A stretch of DNA of 64,000 nt from NCBI RefSeq assembly GCF_016863515.1, contig NZ_BOPA01000037.1:38020-102019 (forward strand), given 5' to 3'. Made by a program: the position numbers and the translations under genes. Shown in pieces: positions 25,279-36,300 of this stretch. The notes beneath the pieces are model-generated. The model did not search any database. It worked only from the letters and a program-made list of their open reading frames with translations, and was not told where the DNA came from. The first letter of the stretch is position 1. Each line of letters begins with the position of its first letter. This DNA comes from Micromonospora gifhornensis (GTDB lineage: Bacteria; Actinomycetota; Actinomycetes; Mycobacteriales; Micromonosporaceae).

Positions 25279-28200
25279 TCACGCCGGACCCAGCACGGCG
25301 GTCAGTACGGCGGGCTCGGCCGACCAGCGCAGTTGGTCGGCCGACAGGTCCGTGTCGACCACGTCGAGGCTGCCGAGGCAGAGGTCCTCCCAGAACTCGA
25401 TCTCCGCGTCCTGCGCCGGCTGTACGAGCGTGATGTCCCCGGCGTAGATGGACGGCTCGTGCCGGGCGAGGGCGTCGCGCACCGGGTCGTCCCCGGGTGC
25501 GGGCCGGTGACCCGCCAGCAGCCGCAGCCCTTCGACGAGCACCCCGCGTTCGGTGAGGTTGCGGGCCACCTCGACGGCGAGGACCGCCATCGCTCCGTGG
25601 GCGAGCAGTTCCACCTGGGCCAGGTCGGCGTCGACGACCGCCTGGGCGTACGCGGCGGCGGCGTTGTCCACCGAGGGCAGCAGTGCCAGCCCCGCGCCGG
25701 TGAGTGCCCAGGCGGGTGCGGCCGGCCGCAGCGCCGACGCGAGCGAGGCCACCCCGTCGGTCGATCCCGACTCGTCGGGCAGGAAGATCCGGGGTACGCC
25801 GGCACCCTCGGCGTGCACGGCGACGAGCAGCTCGGTCGGCCCCTGCCGGCCCGCCTCCGGCAGCTGTTCGCCAGCCTCGGCGGCGGTGGTCAGCCACTGC
25901 GCGAGCCGGGCGACGGTGGCCAGTTCGAGCAGGTTGCGCAGCACCTCGTCGAAGAAGAGGGTACGGGCCAGCGGCAGTTCCTCGATGATCCGTCCGGCCA
26001 GTTGGGCGGCGACCAGCGAGTCCCCGCCCAGCTCGAAGAGGTTGCCGTCGCGGCCGACGGGAGTGCCCAGGGCCTCGCTCCACATCGCGACGAGATCCCG
26101 TTCGAGGTCGGTCTCGGGTGCCGCGCCGGGCAGCCCGGCCTGCGTCCCGCTCTGCCGGCGGCCCAGCCGCCCGGCGAGGGACCGGCGGTCGATCTTGCCG
26201 TTGTCGGTGACCGGCAGCTCGTCGAGGATCTCCAGGGTGCCGGGCACCATGTACTCGGGCAGCCGGGCGCGCAGGTGATCGGTGAGCCCACGGGGGTGCA
26301 CGGGCGCGCGGTCGGCCTTGAACCGGGCGGCGAGCACACACATGCCCATCCGCCCGACGAAGGTGTCCTCGGCCGGCAGGCAGACGTCGAGGTCGGCACC
26401 GGCCCGGTCGAGGATGTCCCGCCACCGGTCGCGGGCCAGGAAGACGGTCCCGGTTCCGGCGCGGTCGTCGGTGAAGTCGCCGGTGGCGTCGTCGAGCCGG
26501 ACCAGCAGCTCCAGCGACGTCATGATCTGGTAGTGGTCCCGGGTCATCTCCAGGGCGACCAGCCAGCCGCCGGGAGCGAGCAGCCCGCGCAGCTGGTCCA
26601 GGACCCGGTCGACGTCGGCGGTGGCGTGCAGCACGTCCCCGGCGACGACCAGGTCGAAGGAGTTGGGCGCGAGACCCTGCTCGGTCGGGTCGGCGTCCAG
26701 GTCGTACAGGCCGAACCGGACACCGGGCACCTCGGCGAAACGGGCCTGCGACTGCCCCACGAAGTAGGGCGACAGGTCGGTGCAGAGGTAGTCGATCTCC
26801 TGCCCGGCGAGCGCGTCGAGCACCGCCGCGGTGGTGCCGCCACCACCCGCGCCGACCTCCAGCACGCGCAGCGGGCCGGGGTGCCGGCGACGGCTGCCGA
26901 GTTCGGCCACCACGGCACCGGCGGCCCGGTTGGCCCAGCGGTTGAAGACCGCCTCCTCGTAGAGCTGCTGGGAGACGTCCAGCCGGCCCTCGGGGAAGAG
27001 CAGCTTGAGCGGGTCCTCGTCGCCGCGCAGCAGCGCGGGCAGATGCCGGATGCTGCCCCGGAAGTAGTCGAGCAGGCGTTCCTCGCCGGGCAGCGCCGCC
27101 GCGTCCACGGCCGCCCACGCCACGTCGAGCGCGTCCGGTGCCACCTCGGCGGTCAGCCGGTAGTGATCGCCGTCGACGGCCAGCAGGCCCTCGGTGACCA
27201 GGGCGGCGAGCCAGCGACGCAGCAGCCGGTGGTGCCGGGGCGCGGCCTCGGTGGCGGCCACGATCTCGGCGGCGGTGTGCCGGTCGTCGAGGGTGGCGAA
27301 GAGTCCCGCGCGGCGGAAGGTGTCCACCATGGCCGGCAGGGCCACCTGGTCGAGGCGGTGGGCGTACTCCAGGTAACGGTCCGGGTCGACGCCGTCGAGC
27401 GCGGCGTCGCCGGCCCGGGCCGCGACCGTGGCCAGCTCGGCCACGTCCTCGGCGGGCGGCGTCGCGGTGGCGGGCTGCGCGAAGGCGACGAGCGTACGCT
27501 CCAACGGCTGATCGCCCGCGACAAGCACCGCCGCCGCGGCGACGTCGGGGTGGCTCTGCAGGGCCGTCTCGATCTCGGCCAGCTCGATCCGGTGACCGCG
27601 GATCTTGACCTGGTGGTCCTCCCGGCCGAGGAACTCGATGTCGCCGTCGGGCAGGTACCGGCCCAGGTCGCCGGTGCGGTAGAGCCGTTCCCCGGTGACC
27701 GGGTGCACGATGAACCGTTCCGCCGTGCGCTCCGGGTCGTTCAGGTAACCACGCGCCAGGCCGAACCCGCCGATGTACAGCTCGCCGGTGACCCAGTCGG
27801 GGCAGGGCCGCAGCAGCGGGTCGAGAACGTGGAAGGTCTGGTTGGCCAGCGGCCGACCGTACGGGATGCTGGCCCAGTCCTCGCCGACCGTGCCGATCGG
27901 GTAGTGGATCGACCAGATGGACGCCTCGGTCGCCCCACCCAGGCTCATCACCTGCAGACCGGGCACCTGGGCACGGATCTGGTCGGGCAGGGCCACCGGG
28001 ATCCAGTCGCCGGAGAGCATCGCCAGCCGCAGGGTGGGCAGCGCGGTGCCGGCCACCCCGAGGTAACCGGAGAGCATCTGGAGCTGGGCGGGGACGGAGT
28101 TCCACACCGTCACCCCGTGGGCGGCCACCAGGTCGGCCCAGTGCGACGGGTCCGCGCGCCGCTCGGCGTCCGGGATGACCAGGGCACCGCCGACGGAGAG

Positions 28201-30384
28201 GGGGCCGAAGATGTCGTACACCGACAGGTCGAAACCGAGCTGGGACAGGCCCAGCACCCGGTCCTGCGCGCCGACGGCGAACCGGGAGTTGATGTCGAGG
28301 ACGGTGTTCAACGCCGCCTCGTGAGTGATCATCACGCCCTTCGGCGTGCCGGTGGAGCCCGAGGTGTGGATGACGTACGCCAGGTCCTCGGGCCGCGCCC
28401 CGCCCGGTTCGGCGGGCGGATCGGCCGGCGGCACGTCGTCCAACGCCACGGCCATCACCTCGACCGGCCAGGAGCCGGCGGCCAGTTCCCGCGAGGTCAG
28501 CACGTGCCGGACACCCGCACCGGTGAGGATGGTCTCGCGGCGGGCGGCGGGCTGCACGGTGTCCACCGGCACGTACACCGTGCCCGCGAGCAGCGCGCCG
28601 AGGACGGCCACGACCTGCTCCGGGCCGCGTTCCAGGGTCACCCCGACGAGATCGCCGGGTGCGCAGCCGGACTCGACGAGCCGGTTGGCGACGCCGGTGG
28701 CCCGGGCGACCAGGTCGGCGTAGCTGAGCGTGGTGGTGCCGTGGATGACAGCCGGAGCGTCCGGCGTACGCCGGGCCTGGGCGAAGACCGCGTCGTGCAG
28801 CCGAGCCCGGGCCAGCGGGGCGTCGGTGGCGTTGACCTGCTCGCGGCGTTCGCGCTGCCGCTGCGGCAGCAGGCTCGACGGGGGCCGCTGCCACGCCTGG
28901 TCGTCGGTGGCGAGTTCCCGCAACAGCTCCTCGAAGGCGGCGAACATGTCGTCGGCCACCCCGTCGGGCAGGACTCCCTCGCGGACGTCCCAGTTGGTCG
29001 ACAGTCCACCGTCACGCTCGGAGTTCTGGCAGTCGATGACGACCTGCGGGGTCTGGCTGATGCCGTAACCGAGCCGCCCCTGGGACACCGACTCGGTGGC
29101 ACCTGCCTCGCCGAGACCGATCGCGCTTGTGAAGACGACCGGGAACAGTGCCGCGTCGGCACCGCGACGGCGGGTGATCTCCCGCATCACCTCGATGCCG
29201 GAGAACGCCCGGTGGTCCATGTCCTGCCAGAGCTGGGCCTGCACGCCCCGCGCCCAGCGGTCGAAGCTGTCCGCCCCGCTCTGGTCGACGGCGAGCAGCT
29301 CCACGCCGGTGAAGTCACCGACCACGGCGGGCACCTGCGGGTGCAGCGGCAGCCGGTTGAGCAGCGTGACGTTCAGGGTGAACGTGGGACGGCGGCTCCA
29401 CGCGGCGATGACGTGCGCGTACGCGGCGAGTACCGCGCCGGACGGGCTGACGTCGTGCTGGCCGGCGTGCTTGCGCAGCCCTTCCCACAGCTCGGGTTCC
29501 AGGGTGGTGGCCAGCCGACGGAACCGGCCCTCGGTCTGCCGGGCGCGGCTGGTCAGCGGCAGCTCCGGGCCGGGTGGCAGTTCGTCCACCCGGCGCAGCC
29601 AGTAGTCGCGGTCGGCCTCCCGGCGGCTCGCCGTCCAGTTCCGCTCGGCCAGCAGGTAGTCCCGGAAGCCGATCTCCAGCTCGGGCAGCGGCCCGGCGTC
29701 GTGGTAGAGGTGGTGCAGCTCGTTGAGGATGATCTGGATGCTGACGAAGTCGGCGATGAGGAAGTCCACCGAGACGTGCAGGACGGCCTCGTCGTCACCA
29801 CGGGTCACCCGCGCCTCGAACAGCGGCCAGACGTCGGGCCGGAACACCCGGTGGTCCATCTCGGCGCGTACCTGCGCCACCGCCCGGTCGAACTCGTCGC
29901 GGTCGTGCCCGCGCACATCGCGGACCCCGACCTGGTACTCCTCGACCTGCGGCAGCACCCGCTGCGAGCCGTCGATGTCGATCACCGCGCGGAGCATGTC
30001 GTGTCGGGCGATGAGCGTCTGCCAGGCGCGGGTCATCCGCTCCGGGTCCAGGTCCGGGTAGTGCAGCTCGCCGTAGCCGTGGCAGGCGACGCCGCCGTAG
30101 GCGAATGTGGAACCGCGACCCAGCAGGTACGCCGACTGCACCTCGGTGACCGGGAACGGGTCGTGGCGGTGGTCGGTGTCCGGTACGACGCGCGGCATCC
30201 GGCCGTTGGCCAGGTGGTCGAGGATCTCGTCCCGGCGGGCCCGCAGCAGGGCGCGCCGCTCGTCGGTCATGAAGCCGGCGGGCGCGCGGAACTTCAGCGC
30301 GCCGTCCTCGGCCCACAGCCGCAGTCCGGCCTGTTCGAGGTCGGTGACCAGCCGCTCGACGGGGATGCGGGGGTCGTTGCTCAT
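25279..30384 (-). CDS. NRPS: TubC docking, Cy, A (Cys) with inserted MT, PCP, degenerate TE
   Basis: A 1701-residue enzyme. Residues 1-55 resemble a TubC N-terminal docking domain (LEQAGLRLWAEDGALKFRAP). The Cy domain (70-500) has the full motif D207-x4-D212-x2-S215 plus PVVFTSAIG and SQTPQVVID. The adenylation domain (from 525) has a pocket reading D-L-Y-N-M-S-L-I-W, a cysteine code. It is split by a methyltransferase (about 985-1350, LEVGAGGGGTTAA at about 1172), the arrangement that makes 2-methylcysteine-derived thiazolines in yersiniabactin-type lines. The PCP serine is near 1456. The last 190 residues are thioesterase-like, but the catalytic serine position reads AHGAMA (Gly1597) and the histidine is absent. 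Its ATG overlaps the stop of the upstream NRPS. Confidence 0.92.
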   Translation of the reverse strand: MSNDPRIPVERLVTDLEQAGLRLWAEDGALKFRAPAGFMTDERRALLRARRDEILDHLANGRMPRVVPDTDHRHDPFPVTEVQSAYLLGRGSTFAYGGVACHGYGELHYPDLDPERMTRAWQTLIARHDMLRAVIDIDGSQRVLPQVEEYQVGVRDVRGHDRDEFDRAVAQVRAEMDHRVFRPDVWPLFEARVTRGDDEAVLHVSVDFLIADFVSIQIILNELHHLYHDAGPLPELEIGFRDYLLAERNWTASRREADRDYWLRRVDELPPGPELPLTSRARQTEGRFRRLATTLEPELWEGLRKHAGQHDVSPSGAVLAAYAHVIAAWSRRPTFTLNVTLLNRLPLHPQVPAVVGDFTGVELLAVDQSGADSFDRWARGVQAQLWQDMDHRAFSGIEVMREITRRRGADAALFPVVFTSAIGLGEAGATESVSQGRLGYGISQTPQVVIDCQNSERDGGLSTNWDVREGVLPDGVADDMFAAFEELLRELATDDQAWQRPPSSLLPQRQRERREQVNATDAPLARARLHDAVFAQARRTPDAPAVIHGTTTLSYADLVARATGVANRLVESGCAPGDLVGVTLERGPEQVVAVLGALLAGTVYVPVDTVQPAARRETILTGAGVRHVLTSRELAAGSWPVEVMAVALDDVPPADPPAEPGGARPEDLAYVIHTSGSTGTPKGVMITHEAALNTVLDINSRFAVGAQDRVLGLSQLGFDLSVYDIFGPLSVGGALVIPDAERRADPSHWADLVAAHGVTVWNSVPAQLQMLSGYLGVAGTALPTLRLAMLSGDWIPVALPDQIRAQVPGLQVMSLGGATEASIWSIHYPIGTVGEDWASIPYGRPLANQTFHVLDPLLRPCPDWVTGELYIGGFGLARGYLNDPERTAERFIVHPVTGERLYRTGDLGRYLPDGDIEFLGREDHQVKIRGHRIELAEIETALQSHPDVAAAAVLVAGDQPLERTLVAFAQPATATPPAEDVAELATVAARAGDAALDGVDPDRYLEYAHRLDQVALPAMVDTFRRAGLFATLDDRHTAAEIVAATEAAPRHHRLLRRWLAALVTEGLLAVDGDHYRLTAEVAPDALDVAWAAVDAAALPGEERLLDYFRGSIRHLPALLRGDEDPLKLLFPEGRLDVSQQLYEEAVFNRWANRAAGAVVAELGSRRRHPGPLRVLEVGAGGGGTTAAVLDALAGQEIDYLCTDLSPYFVGQSQARFAEVPGVRFGLYDLDADPTEQGLAPNSFDLVVAGDVLHATADVDRVLDQLRGLLAPGGWLVALEMTRDHYQIMTSLELLVRLDDATGDFTDDRAGTGTVFLARDRWRDILDRAGADLDVCLPAEDTFVGRMGMCVLAARFKADRAPVHPRGLTDHLRARLPEYMVPGTLEILDELPVTDNGKIDRRSLAGRLGRRQSGTQAGLPGAAPETDLERDLVAMWSEALGTPVGRDGNLFELGGDSLVAAQLAGRIIEELPLARTLFFDEVLRNLLELATVARLAQWLTTAAEAGEQLPEAGRQGPTELLVAVHAEGAGVPRIFLPDESGSTDGVASLASALRPAAPAWALTGAGLALLPSVDNAAAAYAQAVVDADLAQVELLAHGAMAVLAVEVARNLTERGVLVEGLRLLAGHRPAPGDDPVRDALARHEPSIYAGDITLVQPAQDAEIEFWEDLCLGSLDVVDTDLSADQLRWSAEPAVLTAVLGPA

Positions 30385-33300
30385 ATGACACCTTCCTCGA
30401 CGTCGTCGTCGGCCGACGCGCGGAGCTGCTCGTCGACAGCGGCCGCGAGCTGGGCGAGCACGGGTACGGCGAACAGTTGTCGCAATGTCATGTCCACGCC
30501 GAACCGTTGGCGCAGTGCCTCCAGCAGGCGGGTGGCCAGCAGGCTGTCCCCGCCCAGGGCGAAGAAGCTGTGCCGGCGGTCGTCCACCGGCTGGTCGAGC
30601 AGCTGCGACCAGAGCGCGGCGAGGCTCTCCTCGGTGGGCCCCTTGGGCGGCTCGGCCGCGTCGTCCAGCGGATCGGCGCGCAGCAGCGTTCCGAGCCGTT
30701 GACGGTCGACCTTGCCGTTGGCGGTCAACGGCAACTGGTCCACCGTCACGACGTACTCGGGCACCATGTACGCGGGCAGCCGCTCGGTCAGCCAGCCGGC
30801 CAGGTCCGGTTCGGTACCCCCGGTGGCGGGTACGACGGCGAGGCCGATGTGCTGGCTCGGTGCCTGGCCGACGACCATCGCCACCGCCCGCCCGACCTGC
30901 GGGTGGGCTTCGGCGGCGGCCTCGATCTCGCCCAGTTCGATGCGGTGCCCACGCACCTTGACCTGGAAGTCGACCCGGCCGAGGAACTCAAGCGTCCCGT
31001 CCGGCCAGTACCGGCCCAGGTCCCCGGTGCGGTACCAGCGGCAGCCCTCGTCGTCGACGGAGAACTGCCGGGCGGTCAGGTCGGGGGCGTTGCGGTAGCC
31101 CAACGCCACCCCGGCGCCGCCGATCCGCAGCTCCCCCGGCACCCAGTCCGGGCAGTCCCGACCACGCGGGTCGGTCACCCGGTAACGCTGATTGCGCAGC
31201 GGACGGCCGTACGGGATGGAACGCCAGTGCTCCGGCACCGCCTCGACCTCGCAGGCGTTCGACCAGATCGCGGCCTCGGTGGCCCCGCCGAGGGCGACGA
31301 ACCGGGCGTGCGGCGCGACCTGCGCCAGTCGACCCGGCAGGTCCAGCCCGATCCAGTCACCGGAGAGCAGGGCCAGTCGCAGGCCGGCCGGCGGGTGGTC
31401 GCCCGCCGCCACCAGCAGCATGTCCAGCAGCGCGGGCACCGAGTTCCAGACCGTCACGCCCCAGCGGTGGGCCAGTTGCGCCCAGCGGCGCGCCTCCCGG
31501 CGCTCCTCCTCGGCCAGCACGACGAGCGCCCCACCGGCGGTCAGCAGCCCGAAGATGTCGTAGACGGACAGGTCGAAGTCCAGCGCGGAGACCGCCAGCA
31601 CCCGGTCGTCCGGTCCGACGTCGTACCGGGAGTTGATGTCGGTCACCGTGTTGACAGCGGCCCGGTGGGTGATCTCCACTCCCTTGGGCTCGCCGGTCGA
31701 GCCGGAGGTGAAGATCGTGTACGCCAGCGCGTCCGCGGCGACCGTCACCGGCCCCCGCAGCGGCGGCGTGTCCACGTCGGCGGCGACCGTCGGCAGGTGA
31801 TGCGCGCCGGGCCGGCCGACCACGGCGGTCACCTGCGCCTTGGTGTAGATCCGGTCGCGGCGGGCGGCGGGCTGGTCGACGCTGACCGGCACGTACGACG
31901 CGCCGGCGGCCAGCACACCGAGCACCGCGGCGACCTGGTCCGGGCCGCGTGGCACGGTGACGGCCACCGCATCACCCGGTTCCACCCCGGCGCGCAGCAA
32001 CGCACCGGCGATCCGCAGCGCCTGGGTGGCCAGCTCGCCGTAGCTGATCGAGGTCTCGCCGTGGGCGACCGCGAGCCGGTCGGGGTCGCGGGCGGCCCGG
32101 GCGAAGAACGGCCCGTGCAGGGTGTGGTCGGGTGCCGGGGCCTCGGTGGCGTTGACGGCGGCCCGGATCGCGCGCTGCCCCGGCGGCAGCAGGTCCGGCA
32201 GCGGCCGGTCCCACTCGCCGTCGGCGAGCCAGCACAACAACCGGTGGTACGCGTCGAACATGGCGTCGAGCAGCCCGTCGGGGAACAGTTCGTCGACACT
32301 GTCCCAGTTGAAGGTCAGCCCGCCGTCGCGTTCCATCACCTGGTTGTCCAGCCACACCTGCGGGGTCTGCGAGATGCCCCAGGTCAACTCGCCGAACGGG
32401 AACCGCATGTTGACCAGGTCGGCGGCCACACCGAGGGCGCTGGTGAACACGATCGGCATGCTGACCGTGCCGCTGTTGCGTCGGCGCGCCAACTCCCGCA
32501 GCACCCACAGCGCGGAGACGTCGTTGTGCTCCAGCCCGTCCCACATGTCCTGCTGGAGCTGCTGCGCGGTCTCCCGCCACGGCTGCTGCGCCGCACCCCG
32601 GTAGCCGACGAGCACCAGCGAGGTGAAGTCGCCGAGGATCGCGCCGATGTCTGGGTGCACGTCGTGGCGCTGGAACATGGTCAGGTTCAGCGTCAGCGCG
32701 TCCTGCCCGCTGTACGCGCTGAGCACCTCGGCGTACGCGGTGGCGAGCACGGCGGCCGGGGTGAGCCGGTGCTCGCGGGCCCAGTGGGTGATCGCCGTCC
32801 ACTGCTGCGGGGTGAGGCTGCGCTCGCGGCGGACGAACCTCGGAGCGACAAGGGTTTCCGGGTCGACGGCCAGCGGCAGCGCGGGGGCCGGCGCAATGTC
32901 GTCAAGCCGTCCACGCCAGTACGCTCCGGCCCGCTCGATCGCCTCCGGCGGCGGTGTCGCGCCGAGCACGTAGTCGCGGAACGACACCCCGAGCGGGCGC
33001 AGCTCGGTGGCCGGGTCGCGGTAGAGGGTGGACAGCTCGGAGAAGAAGATGACGATGCTCAGCGCGTCAAGCACGATGTAGTCGAAGCTGAACGCGACGC
33101 GGGTGCCGCCGGGGTGCCGTACGGCCTGGATGTCGATGAGCGGCCACCGGGATGGGTCCGGGATACGGTGGGACAGCTGTTCGCGCAGCGTCTCCAGGTG
33201 CTCCGGTCCCTCGTGGACGGTGATGGTGAACGGCGGCACCTCGGGCAGGATGCGCTGGTCGCCGTTGTCGTCGAAGACGGCGCGGAGCATCTCGTGCCGC

Positions 33301-36300
33301 GCGATGAGCATGTTTACCGCTCGGTTCAGCCGGTCGAGGTCGACGTCCCCGCCGTCGAACTCCCAGTACCAGTGGGAGCCGACCCCGCCGAGCGCGAAGT
33401 CGTCGGTACGCCCCATCCAGTACGCGCGCTGCACGTCGGTCGGCGGGAACGGGTCGTGCCGGTGCACCAGGTCGGCGCTCAGCTCGCGCCGCTGGGCGGT
33501 GGTTCCCCTGCTGTGTAGCCGTACCGCGAATTCGGCCAGGTCGCGGGCGTGGAACAGGTGGCGCAGTTCGGCGCCGGTGATGCCGGTCTCGCGCAGCCGG
33601 GCCAGCAGCCGGGTGGCGACCAGGCTGTCGCCGCCGAGGGCGAAGAAGTTGTCCTCCCGGTGCACCTCGGGCACACCGAGCAGCTCCGACCAGAGGGCGG
33701 CGACGGCGATCTCCACCTCGCCGCGCGGCGGGGTGCCCGCGGCGGTGGGCCGGGTGGCGACCAGTTCGGGCAGCCGGGAACGGTCGATCTTGCCGTTCGC
33801 CGACAGCGGGAAGGCGTCGAGGACCACCACCACGGCCGGCACCATGTACGGCGGCAGCTGTTCGGCGGCGCGCTGCCGGATCGCCTGCGGGTCGGCGTCG
33901 GCCCGGGTGACGGTGACGGCGGCGGCGAGACTGCTCCCGTCGACCACCTGGGCCACCGCGCGGGAGACGTCGGGGTCGCGCTCCAGCGCGGCCTCGATCT
34001 CGCCCAGCTCGATCCGGTGTCCCCTGATCTTGACCTGGAAGTCGGTACGCCCCAGGAAGTCCACAGTGCCGTCGGGCCAGTACCGGGCCAGGTCACCGGT
34101 GCGGTACCAGCGCTGCCCGTCGTACTCGACGAACCGGTCGGCGGTGCGCTGCGGGTCGCCCGCGTAGCCGGCGGCCACCGACCGGCCACCGATCCACAGC
34201 TCACCGGGCACCCAGTCCGGCCGGTCCCGGCCGTGCTCGTCGACGACCCGCATGAGCTGGTTGCGCAGCGGCACGCCGTAGGGCACCGACCGCCAGTGCG
34301 GCGGCGGGTCGACCGGGGCGGCCTGCACGGTGGAGTGGATCGCCGTCTCGGTGGTGCCGCCGAGACCGTACAGCCGGCTGTCCGGGGCCAGCCGGGCCAG
34401 CCGACCGGCCAGGTCGAGGCCGACCCGGTCACCGCCGAGCACCGCCAGTCGCAGCGGCACCGAGCGGTCGCCCGCCGCCTCGGCCTGGGTCAGCAGCAGG
34501 TCGAGCAGGGCCGGTACGGACTGCCAGATCGTCACCCGGTGCTCGTGCACCAGACGCAACCAGGCGGCCGGGTCACGGCGGGTGTCCTCGTCGACGGTGA
34601 CCACCGCGCCGCCCGTGCCGAGCAGTGCGAACATGTCGAACACCGACAGGTCGAAGTCGAGCGCCGAGACCGCCAGGACCCGGTCGTCCGGGCCGATGTC
34701 GAAGCGCTCGACCAGGTCGTCGAGGGTGTTGCGGGCCGCCCGGTGGGGCACCCGCACCCCCTTCGGCGTACCGGTCGAGCCGGAGGTGAACAACAGGTAC
34801 GCGTCCTGCTCGCCGTCGACCGTCGGTGCGTCGGCGCGTACCGGCACGCCGGTGGCGGGGACGGTAAGCGTCGTGGCGTCGTGCGCGGCGTCGGCGGTGG
34901 TGACGGTGAAGCGGGCGTCGGCGGTGGCCCGGATCAGGTCGCGCCGGGCCTGGGGCTGGTCGACGCCGATCGGCACGTACACACCGCCGGCCCGCAGCAC
35001 GCCGAGCACCGCGACGATCTGGTCGGGGCCCTTGGGCAGGGTGACGGCGACGGCCTCCCCGGGGGCCAGGCCGCGGGTGGTCAGTTCGTCGGCCAGCGCC
35101 TGCGCCCGGCCCGCGAGTTCGGCGTACGTGAGCACGCCGGTGGCGGACAGCACCGCCGGGCGGTCCGGCTCGCGGACCGCGCGGGCGAACACGTCGTGGT
35201 GCAGCGGCCGATCGTCGACCGGGCCGGTGGTGTCGTTGGCCGCCGCCCGCGCGGCCCGGGTACGTTCGGGCAGTGCGATCGGGGCGCGCCCGGACCAGTC
35301 CGTGGCCGGGTCGAGCAGCCAGTCGACGATCCCCAGGTACGCGGCGAACATGTCGTCGACGAACCCGTCGGGGAACAGTTCGTCCACGACGTCCCAGTTG
35401 AGGTAGAGCCCGTCCTCGCGCTCGGTGATCTGGTAGTCCAGCCACACCTGCGGGGTCTGGGACATGGTCCAGCCGGGCCGGCCGAAGCAGTTGCGGACCT
35501 CGGCGTCGAACAGTTCGCCGAGGCTCAACGCGCTTGTGAAGACGACAGGCGCACCGACGGGTTGGCCGCTGCGGGCGCGGGACAGGTCGCGCAGCACGTC
35601 GACGCCGCTGTACGCGGCGTTTGCGGCGTCGCTGCGCAGCCGGTCCTGATGCCGGCGGACCAGGTCGACGAAGCCGACCGGCCCGGTGGTGTCGAGCTCC
35701 AGCAGGATCAGGTTGGTGAAGTCGCCGACGACCTCGCCGACCTCGGGATGGACGGGGCGGCGGTCGTACATCGGCAGGTTCAGCACGAATCGGCCGCTGC
35801 TGCTCCACGCGGCCAGCACCTCGGCGAACGCGGCGAGGAACACCATCGACAGGGTGACTCCGGCCGCCGCCGAGCGCCGTTCCAGCTCCGCCTGCTGCTG
35901 CGGGGTCAGCCAGTGGTAGCGGCGGACCACCTGGTGGCCGGCCACGGTGGCCGGGTCCACGGCGGTGGGCAGCTGCGGCGGGCCGGGCAGGGTGTCCAGC
36001 CGTTCGCGCCAGTACTCGCGGGCCCGCTCGCGCGCCTCGTCGGGGCGGGCGGCGACGGTGGCCAGGTAGGCGGGGTAGCTGAGGTTCACGGGGGGCAGTT
36101 GTCGGTCCGGATCCCGGTAGCAGGCCGCCAGGTCGGACAGGACGAGCCGGAAGCTGTGCGCGTCGGCGACAAGCATCTCGACGTGCACGTGCACCCGGGT
36201 GGCGCCGCCGGGCAGCAGAGAGAGTTGGATGTCGAAGGTCTCCGCCTCCTCCACCCGCAACCGCCGGTGGGACAGCCGGTGCCGCAGCGCCGCCAACTCC

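Noticed and set aside
24931..30702. Very long plus-strand open frame (about 1900 codons) opposite the NRPS genes, with similar ones at 33549-36956 (+) and 8164-12216 (-)
   Set aside because: These are antisense shadows caused by high GC at third positions; they have no domain motifs and lie opposite well-supported NRPS genes.
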